51,472 nt of DNA. Source: Coemansia sp. RSA 922 (lineage: Eukaryota > Kickxellomycota > Kickxellomycetes > Kickxellales > Kickxellaceae). Shown here one piece after another: positions 19,133 through 29,384 of the stretch. The stretch's first letter is position 1; each line of letters starts with the position of its first letter. A model generated the notes under the pieces. The model ran no database searches. It was given only the letters and a program-made list of their open reading frames with translations, and was not told where the DNA came from. The translations under genes and the position numbers were made by a program. The stretch lies in assembly GCA_027577415.1 (NCBI GenBank), contig JANBQS010000033.1:1-51472 (forward strand), in the 5' to 3' direction.

Positions 19133-19492
19133 AACGCTTAGAGCTATAGCCCTTGTGGCCTGCGGCTATCTCTGAGTGGGCCAGTATATGTGGCCTAGTC
19201 CTCCATAGGGTCGGAAAACGGAATAGTTTCTCTGAATGCAAACAGTAGGGTATTCCGCAATATTCATTCCATAAAAAATTTTAATATTTTATTTACGGTG
19301 TCCATTCTGAATGCAGACATGTATTAAGTGCACATTGAAGTAGTGGATTCTGTCGATACATCTTTACAGTAATAGAGACATTAAAGTATAAGATATTCGT
19401 AGTTTTATTGCTAAAGACAGTTCCCAACAGGGCTAGCTAAGAAAACTGGGTGGGCCAATCTTTGTAAAGCCTAAGGCGCGTGCGAGTGCCTA
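19133..19492. other. Convergent intergenic DNA
   Basis: 3' flanks of two convergent genes. AT-rich, with AATAAA-like and TTTTAATATTTTATT stretches near 19275 that could serve as 3'-end signals. No gene is seen. Confidence 0.35.
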
Positions 19493-19744
19493 TTACCATC
19501 TGCCTGGCCAGCCACCTCCATACCATCTGCCAGGCCATCCACCACCATACCAGCCACCCTGCCATCCTCCAGGCCACCAACCACCCTGCCATCCGCCAGG
19601 CCACCAGCCACCAGGACGGCCACCACGCCAGCCACTACGGAAAGGATCAGAAGCAGGGGCTGGCACCGGATTTGGCTCGGCTACAGGAGTTGCAAAAACG
19701 CCAGCACAGGCAAGCAAAACAAGGAGTAGAATAAATTTGAGCAT
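19493..19744 (-). CDS. Secreted Gly/Trp-rich repeat peptide precursor (83 aa)
   Basis: ATG at 19744 starts MLKFILLLVLLACAGVFA, a textbook signal peptide with a cleavage site after VFA. A short Pro/Ala spacer follows (TPVAEPNPVPAPASDPF). The mature part, about 45 residues, consists almost wholly of Gly, Trp, Pro, Arg, Gln and Tyr in tandem units (GGWWPGGWQ twice, then GGWYGGGWPGRW-type units). Minus-strand TATA-like boxes occur near 19763 and 19830. Such signal plus GW-repeat peptides occur as cell-wall-associated or antimicrobial-type peptides in various eukaryotes. I do not recognise a fungal family. Cationic charge is modest (Arg only). Secretion is well supported, the role is unknown. Confidence 0.75.
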   Translation of the reverse strand: MLKFILLLVLLACAGVFATPVAEPNPVPAPASDPFRSGWRGGRPGGWWPGGWQGGWWPGGWQGGWYGGGWPGRWYGGGWPGRW

Positions 19745-19984
19745 CTTGAGAGTAAACAAGTAGGTATATAAATGAGCTTGAAAAGCTGCTTAAGGAAAAT
19801 ATTGGTTTGTTGGCTTCCTTACTTGCTCCTATTTATACCACCTCTGAGACATTTTGACCAACAACTGTTTTTGACATCGATCATATAGTGTTGAATCTCA
19901 TTATTTCACCAAGATTGAGAACGGCGATACCTACATGAGAATGGCATGCCTATGACAGTAGCAGCTGGCAGATGGCGGCTGTCA

Positions 19985-20130
19985 CACAGCCATCGTATGT
20001 GACGTCACATTGATTGACTAAGATGATAGTATTTTTCACCAGTATTTATAAGTTTGTCCTGCTAAGCACTAGGCTGGGAATCGGGGAGTTTCTTCTCTTT
20101 TTTTTCAGAATTTATTGTTTTAACACTTGA
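19985..20130. repeat. Dispersed repeat, copy 1 (includes 3' end of the Myb-like gene)
   Basis: Contains TGACGTCA (20000-20007), a TAGTATTT...CAGTATTTATA segment, GGCTGGGAATC and TTTCTTCTCTT in the same order as 29385-29535. It spans the last codons of the Myb-like gene and its 3' flank. Confidence 0.65.
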
Positions 20131-22131
20131 ATAGTTTACACTTATAACTAGTCTAGCCATCAAGATACAGAGTGGCACATTCAACTCCTCTGCCGTGAGT
20201 ATGACAGATGTCTGTTTATTTTGGATGCGATTGGCCAAGTCGGAATAGTCAATATCAGCTAATTTCTCCTCGTAGTGCGGATGTGCAGCTATACACTCGG
20301 CGACCGTGTAAATTTCAAGTCGATTGACGAGGTTGAAATGCGTTCGAATTTTGTCCATAATCTCGGCGACAGTGTACTTTCCCGCATATTCGTCGACAAG
20401 CCTAGATATGTCTTGCAGCTCATCCGCAGAGATCGGCTCCAGTACTTGCTTGGGTGACGAGTATTTTCTCAGTGCATTATTCACAGCTTTCCGCGAAAGT
20501 GCAGGAGACATTTGCCAGGCAACCTCTTTATAGGTCAACCCCTGAGACCTGAGCGCAGCAGCCTGTTCGTATTTTTCCTCAGTCCATTTGAAAATGCCCT
20601 GGAGCATGTCGTGCATGCGGATACAGTCATCCATGGCAACCCATATAAAATTTGACACGGCTCGATAGTTCGCTGGAGTTGGTACTGGATAATGCTCCTT
20701 GATGAATTTTGTCATGCAGTCGGCCATACCTTGCGAAAACGAATCTGGATCGTAGTGCCAACTGGCCTTGCCGTTGTCATACTGGCTGAGTTCAAGACAC
20801 TCGCGTAGGCCAAGCCCTATTGCTTGGCTGACTTGTGGCCAGTCAACAACCCCACTTGACTTGATTCGCCTTATAACCTCACTAGTCACAAGGCTCTTGC
20901 AGTCATCTGCGACTTGTTTTCGTTTACGATTTAAGATGTGACACCGTTGTTGGCATGCTGCCACCGTACGGCCAAGCGCCTCGCTAGCTTGTTCCCATTT
21001 GACCACTTTACTCATCGTTAAGCCATTGATAATCCTCAACAAAGTCTTATCATCAGTGGTGGTCCAGGGTGAGCGCGAATGGATGGCATATATTTGCTGG
21101 TTAGCTACAATTGTGAATATCGCATCTGACAATATAAACACTTAATACGTATTGCGCAGAATATTGTTAGCCACCTTATTTTTAATGTTTACTTACCTGA
21201 AGATTCAGCGTCAGTTATTTTGTCATGACACGACAGGTGTGAATCTGCTCTTACATATCGAACTGTATCTCCGCTATGCTCGAGCCAATTGCGTTTTGCG
21301 CTGGATGGCAACAGGCCCAGCGTCTCGCCGATACAGTCCCAGTCCTCGCCATACTCGTTTACTAACTCTCTCAGCTTTATCACTTGATTCGGACGTAAGC
21401 GACTCTCCTTCAGTTCGTTGATATATTGACTGGTAAATATGCTAATATCGCTGAATGGCCTAGCGGGTAACTCGCGCTGAATAATGTCTACCAACTCCGA
21501 TCTAGTCGTCGACCTCAGATGCTGTTCGATCAAGCACTTCATTACTCTGCGCTTGGCGTCAGTCCATTCGACAGTAAGCTCGTCAACTGTCCCGCCACTC
21601 AGTTCGGCTTCAAGTCCATAGTATTTAATCTTGAGCAAAGTGGCATTTGCATACTGCTGAAAATGTTGGTGGATATCCTTCCAATCCAGTCCAGCATCGC
21701 GGAACTCGCATATGCGCCGATAGCCCACTCCATTGATCGGCTCACTAAACGTGCCCTGGCTTACGCGCTGACCCTCCAAAGCGTCGACGTTCATATAGGC
21801 GCCAACAAGCTTCCAATCGATAGTAGAGCTGTCTGCGTAATTAGCCGTTATAAACTGCATCAACTTTTTCATATCCCTCTTTGACCATCCGCCGTAGGTC
21901 TCAATCAGCGAGTGAGGCTGTATCATTGACGTTGAGGTGTTGAAAAGACCCAGGCATTCGATTAGCGAAAGGCCCAGCTTGTTAGCCACGGCCTCCCAAT
22001 TGCACTGACCCAGAGCGATGTCAAAGTGCCGCTCAGTAGCTCTGGTCACCAGCTCTCAGCTGCTGCTTATACTGAGCGTCGTCTTCCGTCTGCAAAACAA
22101 AGTTTTGTGGTATGTTAATGTTTCTTTGCAT
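20062..22131 (-). CDS. Myb/SANT-like DNA-binding protein, one intron
   Basis: Two frames join across a clear 71-bp intron (21126-21196). Exon 1 is best read from about 22049 down to 21197 and exon 2 runs 21125-20062, giving roughly 640 residues. Exon 2 begins with a canonical SANT repeat (RSPWTTTDDKTLLRIINGL, then W, LGRTVAACQQRCHIL), and another lies further on (FKWTEEKYEQAAAL...YKEVAWQM). Exon 1 has weaker Myb-like units (GGWSKRDMKKLMQFI; VEWTDAKRRVMKCL; QVIKLRELVNEYGEDWDCIG). The tail is charged (SEKKEKKLPDSQPSA). A DNA-binding nuclear role is likely. The 5' end is uncertain. The frame of exon 1 is closed by TGA near 22070, while an ATG at 22131 opens another frame (MQRNINIPQNFVLQTEDD) that stops at 22033. 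A frameshift or an unseen exon is needed. Confidence 0.6.
21126..21196 (-). other. Spliceosomal intron of the Myb-like gene (71 bp)
   Basis: Donor CAG|GTAAGT at 21196, branch-type GGCTAACAA about 40 bases before the acceptor, acceptor TTGTCAG|AT at 21126. Joining keeps the frame (phase 1, the split codon reads Asp) and removes the stop at 21189. Confidence 0.8.
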
Positions 22132-22818
22132 GTCGGTAGTAAGTTCAACTGACGACTGTTTAGCGTAATAAACAATGGGTGGCTGAGAGTAGTGTGACAA
22201 GTGTTAACTTGCTGGGAACTTTTAGTACACAAGAAGAAAAATGAGTATTAAAAACTGTAAAGAAAAAAAGCAATGCAACGAGAGAAAAAAAGAAGAAGAA
22301 AAAGCTTGTTGACACAGTTTCTCTGAGTTTGGGACGCAGACGGAGCGGCTGCACAATTCTGCAAGCCACCTCAAACTTTCTCCCGCAATAGTTGTCACAA
22401 AAAAAGCCTGATATCTGGTGGGTAAGCATATTTTTCCTTCCCCTCAAGCGCCACATAGCTGGGGCTGTAAATAAAAGCTACGTTAAACCCTTCAAGCAAC
22501 ATCTACGCATCAAATGAAAGTAAGTTCAAGATGACAAAACAATAGTGTCGTAAGAGTCTACGTGTAAAGCAAAATGTTGTCTGCTCGAGTGCTCGAGATG
22601 AGTGCTTCTTCGTAAAAGCGAGCATCAAGTTGTAGGTTTTATCAACGACCAACGCCTTCTGAGTCACAATATCTGTATTGTTTTGTTATTGATCTCTAGG
22701 TGCAGCGTCGATAGCAAAGCATCAAGGTGTAACACTAGTGATTTCTAAAGTGATCTTTGAAATAAATAAAAATTTTACATTTGCATATATAGTATATTGA
22801 AGAAGTATGACTACATGT
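22132..22818. other. Intergenic DNA, no gene seen
   Basis: Includes a purine-rich stretch near 22260-22310 and a CTCGAGTGCTCGAG doublet near 22586. No supported frame or RNA gene. Confidence 0.4.
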
Positions 22819-24774
22819 TTAGCAATCTTTCCATCCATTGAATATCAAGCGCCTCAGACGAGGCGCGTCTTGGCTGAACTCGGGCTCGGCGATTTTGTCC
22901 TGCATCACCCTCATGAATGGCTCGCGATAGTCTTCATACAATGCCGCATAGTCAAAGTTGGGGCAAGCAAGCGCCAGCAGCAGCACACAGGTCGCTATTT
23001 CTTTGTAGTTGTACTCGGGCCAATCGTAAACATGCCAGCAACGGAACCTTTTGCCCATCGGCGCATAGTTGGAGCGGACGTATTCGGGAAGTTTAGCAAT
23101 GGACAAGCCCTGAGGAAGTTCGCCTAGGACTGGGGCTTTGGTTGAAAGATCCGATAGAAGCGGGAGCGACTCAACCAATGTAATGGCCTGCCAAATTGTC
23201 AAGGGCATATAAGGCAAAGACAAGATCTGGATACTACCATGGTTCTTTAGAATCGAGAGCGCAAGATTACAATCCTCAGGATACTTGTCCAATTCAACTA
23301 TCTGTCGCACCGATGCACCGGGTGCGATACTCAGAACAAACCGCATATACTCGGCACCTGAAACAAACATGTCAGGCATATCAGATGAAGGAATATCAAG
23401 CTTGACGCATTTGAGGTTCAGATGGCTGGTAGGCGTGAATACTCTGTGCTTCTTGAGCATTGAAACGGTCTTTGCAAACAGCCTCAATTCCAGGTACTCC
23501 AGTGTATGAGCGTTGCCCCTGAAAAGTATGTCGTCGTCAAAAGGATAATCAAATAGCAGGCTCAAGCGCAATAGTCAGGGAAATGGCACAATGTCTTTGA
23601 TGACAGCCATTCGCGTTGGCCATGGATCACAGTACGAATGAAGCATCAAGGTGTGCAGGCATGGGTATTCCAGGTAGTCTCCGCCGGCACGATCTATTAC
23701 CAAGTCAGTTAGCTCCATATCACCCACATCAAGATCCAGAAACTGCAAGGTTTTCGTACTACGACGTATCAACGGCCAAGCACTGTAAAAGTCCGAGTCC
23801 AATGAGCACTCCAAATGAACTAGGTCTCGGATTGGCTCCAGACCCGAATAAATGAGCATAGAATCGTCGCTACCCGAGATCACAGTGCGCCTCTCGACGA
23901 TATCAAAGAGCTGCCAGACTAGATTTAATACATGGACATCACAGTGTAAGAGCATTCCCACAGCATCCCCGTAGAGAGGATACACATAGATTTCGCTGAC
24001 CGCAGGTGCCATATTCTTGATCCGCTGGACAAGTGCTGTTATGTTAGCGGCAGTATCCGGAGGGTAGACATAGCGGGTCTTTGGCATGCTGTCATTGCGG
24101 CACTCCGCCTCCCAGGTAGAGGGGTCCTCTAATTCCCAGTCATTGCCATTCTCAGCCTCCCAGCCGCCATTGTCACCCTCGAATGCCCAGTTATTGTCGT
24201 GTGCAGGCTCCTGGTCGTGCACTGTCTCTCGGTCGTTTTCAAGTACTGGCTCCTGGTCGTTTTCAAGTACAGGCTCCGGGTCGTTGTCTTGCTTTGGCTC
24301 CCAGCCATTGTCACTCTCAGATTCCCAGTCATAGAAACCCTCCATGTCACTGGTAAAACAAATACAAAGCTTGCGAACCAGAGGAAAAGAGCAGCCATCA
24401 TAGGGCGCATTAGACAGCAGCTGTAGTGCCTTTCCTGAGAACACAGCTTTTATGTCCAAATGGACCCAAAGCTCCTTGGCCAAAGGATGTGTAGGATAGC
24501 CAAACTCGTGGAAGCATGTCGGCCATGAATAGAGCAGGGCTTCAGCTCTCTCTCGATCGTTATCCAAGGTTAGTCTATATACTCTGCAGAAGCGCTCACG
24601 CACAAAGGCACGGAAGTTGTGGCATACCCAGAGCAGTGGCATCTGAAGTAGCTTGTATTCGTCCGAGTCTGTAGTGACACCATCAAACCGCAAGCGACTG
24701 CTATGAGCAACGTGATCGACTATCAGCTTGACGACATGGTTCGGAAGGAGCTGAAACGCCGACAGGTTATCCAT
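22819..24774 (-). pseudogene. F-box-like/LRR family copy broken by one TGA
   Basis: ATG at 24774 begins MDNLSAFQLLPNHVVKLIVD. One frame runs to the stop at 22819, interrupted only by TGA at 23575-23577. That stop lies inside the invariant block VPFP-x-LRxLSL, and both sides match the family (IVPFP before, LLRLSLLFDYPFDDDILFRG after). A Gly or Arg codon there would restore the pattern (GGA or CGA to TGA). Later blocks are intact: VFTPTSHLNLKCV, LSIAPGASVRQI, LPLLSDLST, MGKRFRCWH, LLLALACPNFDYA, DAPRLRRLIFNGW. The copy also carries an extra acidic, Trp-rich region of about 75 residues after residue 140 (repeats like PVLENDQE and WEAE), absent from other members. Recent pseudogene, readthrough or sequence error. 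Confidence 0.8.
24230..24285 (-). repeat. 24-bp coding repeat in the acidic insertion
   Basis: TCGTTTTCAAGTAC recurs at 24233 and 24257 (step 24), encoding PVLENDQE-like octapeptides. Degenerate Asp/Glu/Trp repeats flank it on both sides (24100-24340). It marks recent slippage-type expansion inside the family copy. Confidence 0.6.
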
Positions 24775-24972
24775 TGACGTAGACCGTTATAAAGGCAGGA
24801 AAATAGATGAGTTAAATAGCATTAAAATCATGAAAGCATAGAGAGAAAGAGGGAAGAGAGATCGGGTAACAAGGTCGAATTGCTATCCAAATCCTAAGTG
24901 ACAAAAAAGTATTGGGCTGGTTGGATCACCTCAAAACCGCAGTACTATTACTTTGTTGAATTTATTCAGCGC

Positions 24973-26706
24973 TCAGTCTTTTTTGCCATCCCACCCATTG
25001 AACAGCAAGCGACGCAGGCGAGGCGCATATGGCTTGAAGCAATCCGAACCGATATCTCTTTCCACCTGCTCCATTAGTGACTTGCGCTGGTCAATAGGTA
25101 AGGGGGCACAGTCTAAGTTGGGACACGCCAGTGCCAGCAGCAGCACGCAGGTCGTTACTTCTGAGAACTTGTAGACAGGGTACTTGTCGAGATGCCAGCA
25201 ACGGAATCGCTTGCCCATTGGCGCGTAGTTCGAGATGACATATTCAGGAAGAGTATCCAAAGTGACGCCATCGGGAATCGGTCCAAGGCTTGGTACCGAA
25301 GTGTGTAGGTCTGACAACAGCGGGAGCGACTTTACCAAAGTAAGGACATGCCAAAGCTCTGGGAGCAAAGTCGGTAGTGACAGAACTTGGATGCACTCAT
25401 GACTGCCAGGTGAAGGTAACATAGGCGTTCGATCTTGTATACCTCCATTATTCAGGTAATCCCGTATAGCCGCTCCTGATCCAATATTATACATGTACTC
25501 TATGGCCTCGGTAGGCGAAGCAAACACTGCTCCAAAGTCTCTCATATACCTAATACAAACCATCTGCAGCTTTGGATGACTGCCTGGCGCAAAAACCCTG
25601 TACTTTCGAAGCATGGAGGCACTCAAAGAGTCCAATTGCATATCCAGCCACTCGAGTGTAGCCGCATTGCCCCTGAAAAAGGTATCGTCATCGAACGGGC
25701 GTCCGAGGATAATACGTAGTCGCCGAAGGATAGGAAATGGCGCGGCGCCACGAAATACTGGTTGCCTCGACTCTTCAGTGTCTGAAACGGCCCACATCTT
25801 TAGCGTAAGTAAGCGCGGATATGCTATGTGGTTGCCATCGGCATCCTGGACCAGACCCAAAACGTCAATGTCATGCTCACACTCGAGAACAAGAGACTGC
25901 AATGTCAGTGCATTCATCCGCACCAGTTGTAAAAACTGTGAGCCATTGCCAAATTCGGACTCGGAAATGTAGCTGACATGTGTTAGATTGGAGATCATGT
26001 CCAGCTGCAGCCGCATCAAATCTGCAGCTTGTGAGACGTAGTTATACTCGACGCGGTAAGAAAGCTGGTAGAGTCGAGAGGCTAGATCGCTGAAGTATCG
26101 ATTGGCTATCCTGGGCATGTCTTCGTCTTCTGCGGCCTTCACTCTAATCTCGCTAACCAAGGGCGCCATCTGCCTGATACGTTCGACAAATGCGTCAATA
26201 TTAGCTTCAACTAGCGCTGGGTCATTCCAAATATCCTCGTCTGCCTTATCCGCCGTATCCTTGCCGAAGAGAAAAGTGAGCTTGCGAACTAACGGGAAAG
26301 AGCAGCCATCATAGGGCGCGCAAGACACCACCTCTAATGCCTTGCCCGAGTAGACGCTTCGCTCATCCAAATATATGGTTAAATCCTTTGCCAAATGGTG
26401 CGTAGGATAGCCAAGGTTGTTAAGCGCAAGGCAGCCAACACTGCTACGGTAAGTTCGCAAGTAATGCTGGACGAGCTCATCAAATGGTATACCGGAGAGG
26501 TTTAAGTTAAAGTGGTTGCAGTAGCGCGAGTAAGCGATGACACGAAAGTTGCGGCAGACCCACAGCAGCGGCTTTAGCAACATTCTGTACTCGTGCGAGT
26601 TGGCACGAACTCCATCAAGAACCACACGACTGGAGCCCACGACGTGGTTGATAACTAGCTGAACGACGTGCTGCGGAAGAACTTGTAAAGGTGAAAGCAT
26701 TGACAT
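24973..26706 (-). CDS. F-box-like/LRR family protein (577 aa)
   Basis: ATG at 26706 (MSMLSPLQVLPQHVVQLVIN), chosen because family members start just before LSPLQ. The frame extends further upstream, but as leader-like sequence. F-box-like residues about 5-75 (VVQLVINHVVGSSR, then LLKPLLWVCRNFRVIAYSRY). Later blocks are YSGKALEVVSCAPYDGCSFP, IDAFVERIRQMAPLVSEI, RPFDDDTFFRGNAATLEWL near 335, VFAPGSHPKLQMV, LPLLSDLHTS, MGKRFRCWH near 495, LLLALACPNLDCA, YAPRLRRLLFNGWDGKKD. It lies 198 bp upstream of the TGA-broken copy in the same orientation and so looks like a tandem duplicate. Intact, with no intron. Confidence 0.82.
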   Translation of the reverse strand: MSMLSPLQVLPQHVVQLVINHVVGSSRVVLDGVRANSHEYRMLLKPLLWVCRNFRVIAYSRYCNHFNLNLSGIPFDELVQHYLRTYRSSVGCLALNNLGYPTHHLAKDLTIYLDERSVYSGKALEVVSCAPYDGCSFPLVRKLTFLFGKDTADKADEDIWNDPALVEANIDAFVERIRQMAPLVSEIRVKAAEDEDMPRIANRYFSDLASRLYQLSYRVEYNYVSQAADLMRLQLDMISNLTHVSYISESEFGNGSQFLQLVRMNALTLQSLVLECEHDIDVLGLVQDADGNHIAYPRLLTLKMWAVSDTEESRQPVFRGAAPFPILRRLRIILGRPFDDDTFFRGNAATLEWLDMQLDSLSASMLRKYRVFAPGSHPKLQMVCIRYMRDFGAVFASPTEAIEYMYNIGSGAAIRDYLNNGGIQDRTPMLPSPGSHECIQVLSLPTLLPELWHVLTLVKSLPLLSDLHTSVPSLGPIPDGVTLDTLPEYVISNYAPMGKRFRCWHLDKYPVYKFSEVTTCVLLLALACPNLDCAPLPIDQRKSLMEQVERDIGSDCFKPYAPRLRRLLFNGWDGKKD

Positions 26707-26949
26707 TATGTTCGATTTGTAAAAGTAAGAAAAGAGAAGGAGAAAATGAGGAGTGCTGCGCTTTTGTGAGCAGATTGGCAATCCCAACAATTGGCGCAGC
26801 TTGATCAGCCGCAGGTGATCAGTAAAGATCAACAACCCAATCGAGCCTGAAAGAGGATGTGAGAGCAAAAATGGGTGGCGTCTATTACTTTTCTCTGCTG
26901 TGACTCGGCCACGAGCACTCTGTAACCAATTACAGGGATTGGCGACCCA

Positions 26950-27090
26950 ATCTATGACGTCTTCTTCGATCTTCTTTGAGGTTGTTCAGGTTTCCATTGC
27001 TTACGCAGTTTGGGGAAGATCATCTCAATCGGGGAATAACTTTGCTGTGGCTTATTATTTGCCTCCTCCTGGCTAGTATATAAAGCCCAT
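26950..27090 (+). promoter_or_regulatory. Promoter of the 27187 gene
   Basis: TATATAAA at 27078-27085 lies 109 bp before ATG 27187, the spacing seen for the other small genes. A partial CRE-like TGACGTCT lies at 26955-26962 and is followed by a CTTTGAGG motif near 26973, as in the 10151-10560 modules. Confidence 0.55.
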
Positions 27091-27186
27091 TTGGCGACAG
27101 CCCTTTTCCAGTCGTTTGAAACAGAGTAACATTTAGAATTATCTACACCTTCATCATTATTTTATCACTACAAGTATTTTACTGCA

Positions 27187-27546
27187 ATGCAACAGGCCAC
27201 GATGAGTGATTACACTGACCCCAGCAAGACTGTGGTTATACATATAGGAGCTAATGGTATTAGGAAAGACTGTTATTCATTTTATCGCGGCAACATTACC
27301 AACCTAAAGGATTTGCTAGAAGAGGAACGCATTGTTCACACTCCGGAAGAGGTTAACATGATTGATGATACTGTTCGTGCTCAATTTAACAACAACTTTA
27401 GTTTTATTGGGATCATGGATGAGAAAAAACCTGATATTCTAGAGTATTGCAAATTCATTCTTGTTGGGGATGTGACAAATGTGATGCTCGCAGCTGAATT
27501 AGTATATCGTGCCCGGCATGACAGCATAATTGACGTTGTTCGCTGA
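27187..27546 (+). CDS. Small orphan protein (119 aa)
   Basis: ATG at 27187 (MQQATMSDYTDPSKTVVIHI). A second ATG at 27202 would give 114 residues. Soluble, mixed charge, no signal peptide, membrane helix or known domain. A VVIHIGANG segment near the start is reminiscent of the opening of the 10746 protein (VICDANG), but similarity is too weak to claim. The promoter (TATATAAA at -109) matches the small-gene pattern. The DNA on both sides holds broken LRR copies, yet this frame is undamaged, which favours a functional gene. Confidence 0.55.
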   Translation: MQQATMSDYTDPSKTVVIHIGANGIRKDCYSFYRGNITNLKDLLEEERIVHTPEEVNMIDDTVRAQFNNNFSFIGIMDEKKPDILEYCKFILVGDVTNVMLAAELVYRARHDSIIDVVR

Positions 27547-28019
27547 ATAGTGCTAAGCTAATAATATACATATATCCTATTGCAAGTACGGCAAGATGGA
27601 AATATTTGTCAGTAAAGGTATACTTGAGCTGGTAAAAAAAATATAGCTGTTAGCTATTAGTTAACTTGTGAGACCCCCGAGATAGACGACTCATGCTTCC
27701 CTGACGATCAGGCAGGCAGCTTATATTTACGGTGACTGTTGCTCCTGATCTGAGCCTGACATGAGTCTAATCGTGTGTATGAGAGTCCCTGAATAATTTT
27801 CTGTTGCTGAAACACGTGATAATGGCTGGGAGGGCTCGAAGCACCTGAAACATGTATCTATTACCATTTGGATGCCTGTGGATTTGGCCAGCAATTTCCT
27901 GGATATCAGTTGATGGTCACGACTTGCTTGGGCTGTTACAAGTACTGTCATAATTTTTGCCTGACTTTCACAGCCAACTATTTATATTATTGACAATATC
28001 TCTTAAGTGTCAGTCCATG
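27547..28019. other. Intergenic DNA, no supported gene
   Basis: A minus-strand frame at 27727-27951 (74 codons) has an ATG but no recognisable features, and I leave it uncalled. Otherwise AT-rich. Confidence 0.4.
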
Positions 28020-28357
28020 CCTTATTTATCACCCTTCTCTCGGATTTTCATGCCGAACCTCCAAAGCTTGACTCATTGCCCGATGTCATTACTGAGTCTA
28101 AGCTCGTCGAGTATGTGAGCTCCAAATATTCGCCGATGGGTAAGTGCTACCGATGCTGGCTTTTCAGAGATTTCATTATGGGAGTGCTTAATGTAGAAGT
28201 AAAGTGTGTGCTATTATTGGCGCTGGCTTGTCCCAATTTCACATTTGTCGCTACGCCCCCCACTATGCGCAAAGAATTCACAAAGCAGCTGGAGGCCGAG
28301 ATCGCCACAGATATATTCAAGCCATATGTTTCACGCTTTCAGTGTTTTATTTCTTAA
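28020..28357 (+). pseudogene. C-terminal fragment of the F-box-like/LRR family
   Basis: Only the last 110 or so residues remain: LLSDFHAEPPKLDSLPD, then EYVSSKYSPMGKCYRCWLF, KCVLLLALACPNFTFVA, DIFKPYVSRFQCFIS and TAA. In intact copies these blocks follow about 460 residues of N-terminal sequence. Nothing of that is present upstream. Truncation at the LPLLSDLH block suggests an unequal exchange or deletion breakpoint there. Confidence 0.75.
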
Positions 28358-28485
28358 TGAATTATGAGCTATTAATCTATTTAATATATTAGTCACTTGG
28401 AGACCACTCACATTCTCGCGACAATTGCTAGACTTCAAAGCCCAAAATATAAACATATATAGCCAAAATGCTAACAGTCTTTGGT

Positions 28486-28659
28486 CTATTGCTCGCCTGT
28501 GCACTCGTCATAATGAAGCTTGTAGCTAATTTGTCCATGGTAGTACTTGCCACACTTTGGACAAATGATCGGCTCATCTTCAACGATGCGATTGTTATAG
28601 GTGTCCTTCATCTTTAGATAAATATTTTTGTAGAATAAATAGAAAAGTGAGTATTGCAT
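28486..28659 (-). CDS. Candidate zinc-finger microprotein (57 aa)
   Basis: ATG at 28659 (MQYSLFYLFYKNIYLKMKDT) to TAG at 28486. An internal ATG at 28611 would give 41 residues. The C-terminal half reads PIICPKCGKYYHGQISYKLH then YDECTGEQ, i.e. C-x2-C-x12-H-x4-C with conserved-looking aromatic and basic residues, a C2HC/C2H2-like single zinc finger. It could be a stand-alone microprotein or the last exon of a larger or decayed gene. No other part is visible nearby. The DNA around it is a graveyard of fragments, so caution is due. Confidence 0.35.
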   Translation of the reverse strand: MQYSLFYLFYKNIYLKMKDTYNNRIVEDEPIICPKCGKYYHGQISYKLHYDECTGEQ

Positions 28660-28902
28660 GTAATAATGCCAATGGCAATCGAGGCAGTAAGGTCAGATTT
28701 GTCTCTTTTATATGATTTCTACAGGAATAGGGTGTTCCTTAATGGTTGCGTACAAATGATGACAACGATTTGTTTTTCTTGATATCAATCTTTTATGACT
28801 AACATTATGACTGTGTAGAGCAGAAATATGAACTCAGCTTCAATGTCATTCTAATTTAAGGATATTACCAAAATCCCACATTCACTCATTAAAAGCAGTA
28901 TA

Positions 28903-29343
28903 TCATAGGTAGTCATGAAACTGAATCTGCTGCAAACGTTGAGCGTATGGCTTGAACGTGTCTGAGGTGAGCTCCGCTTCCAACTCCTCCAAGGATCCAT
29001 TACGTCCGATAAAGCTAGATTCAACATACCAAAAAATTTTGACACACCAACGCCAGAAATAGTCACACACATTAGACTGTCCTCCTTCCCAAAGCCCCCG
29101 AGTTTCCACCAAATCGTCCTCGCTCGCTTCAATAAGCAGTTCCTTCTCCAGATGGTGTGTAGGGTCACCCAAATACCCTTTATCGCGTCTGTTGCCCTCT
29201 TTTTTGTCTATTGCCAGATTTTGCAAAAGTAGCCTCTCACTAACCGAGCCACCAATCCTCAGTATAAAGTGGCGGAAGCAGAGTGAAAGAGCAATAGCGT
29301 GAAAGTTGTGGCAAACGTGAAACAATGGCCTCAATTTCCTGTT
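28903..29343 (-). pseudogene. Internally deleted F-box-like/LRR family copy
   Basis: Reads LRPLFHVCHNFHAIALSLCF (family residues about 50-70), then GDPTHHLEKELLIEASEDDL (family PTHHLAKEL block), about 45 odd residues rich in Trp, and then directly LEAELTSDTFKPYAQRLQQI and a stop, which is the family C-terminus. The first 50 residues and some 400 central residues are missing, yet the frame is open. A deletion has joined both ends. Not likely to be functional as an adaptor. Confidence 0.7.
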
Positions 29344-29384
29344 GAGTTAAGCGCCTCTGATATGCAAAATATTACATAGCCACC

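Noticed and set aside
27727..27951. 74-codon minus-strand frame
   Set aside because: Has an ATG but nothing else to support it. The surrounding DNA is a spacer with fragments.
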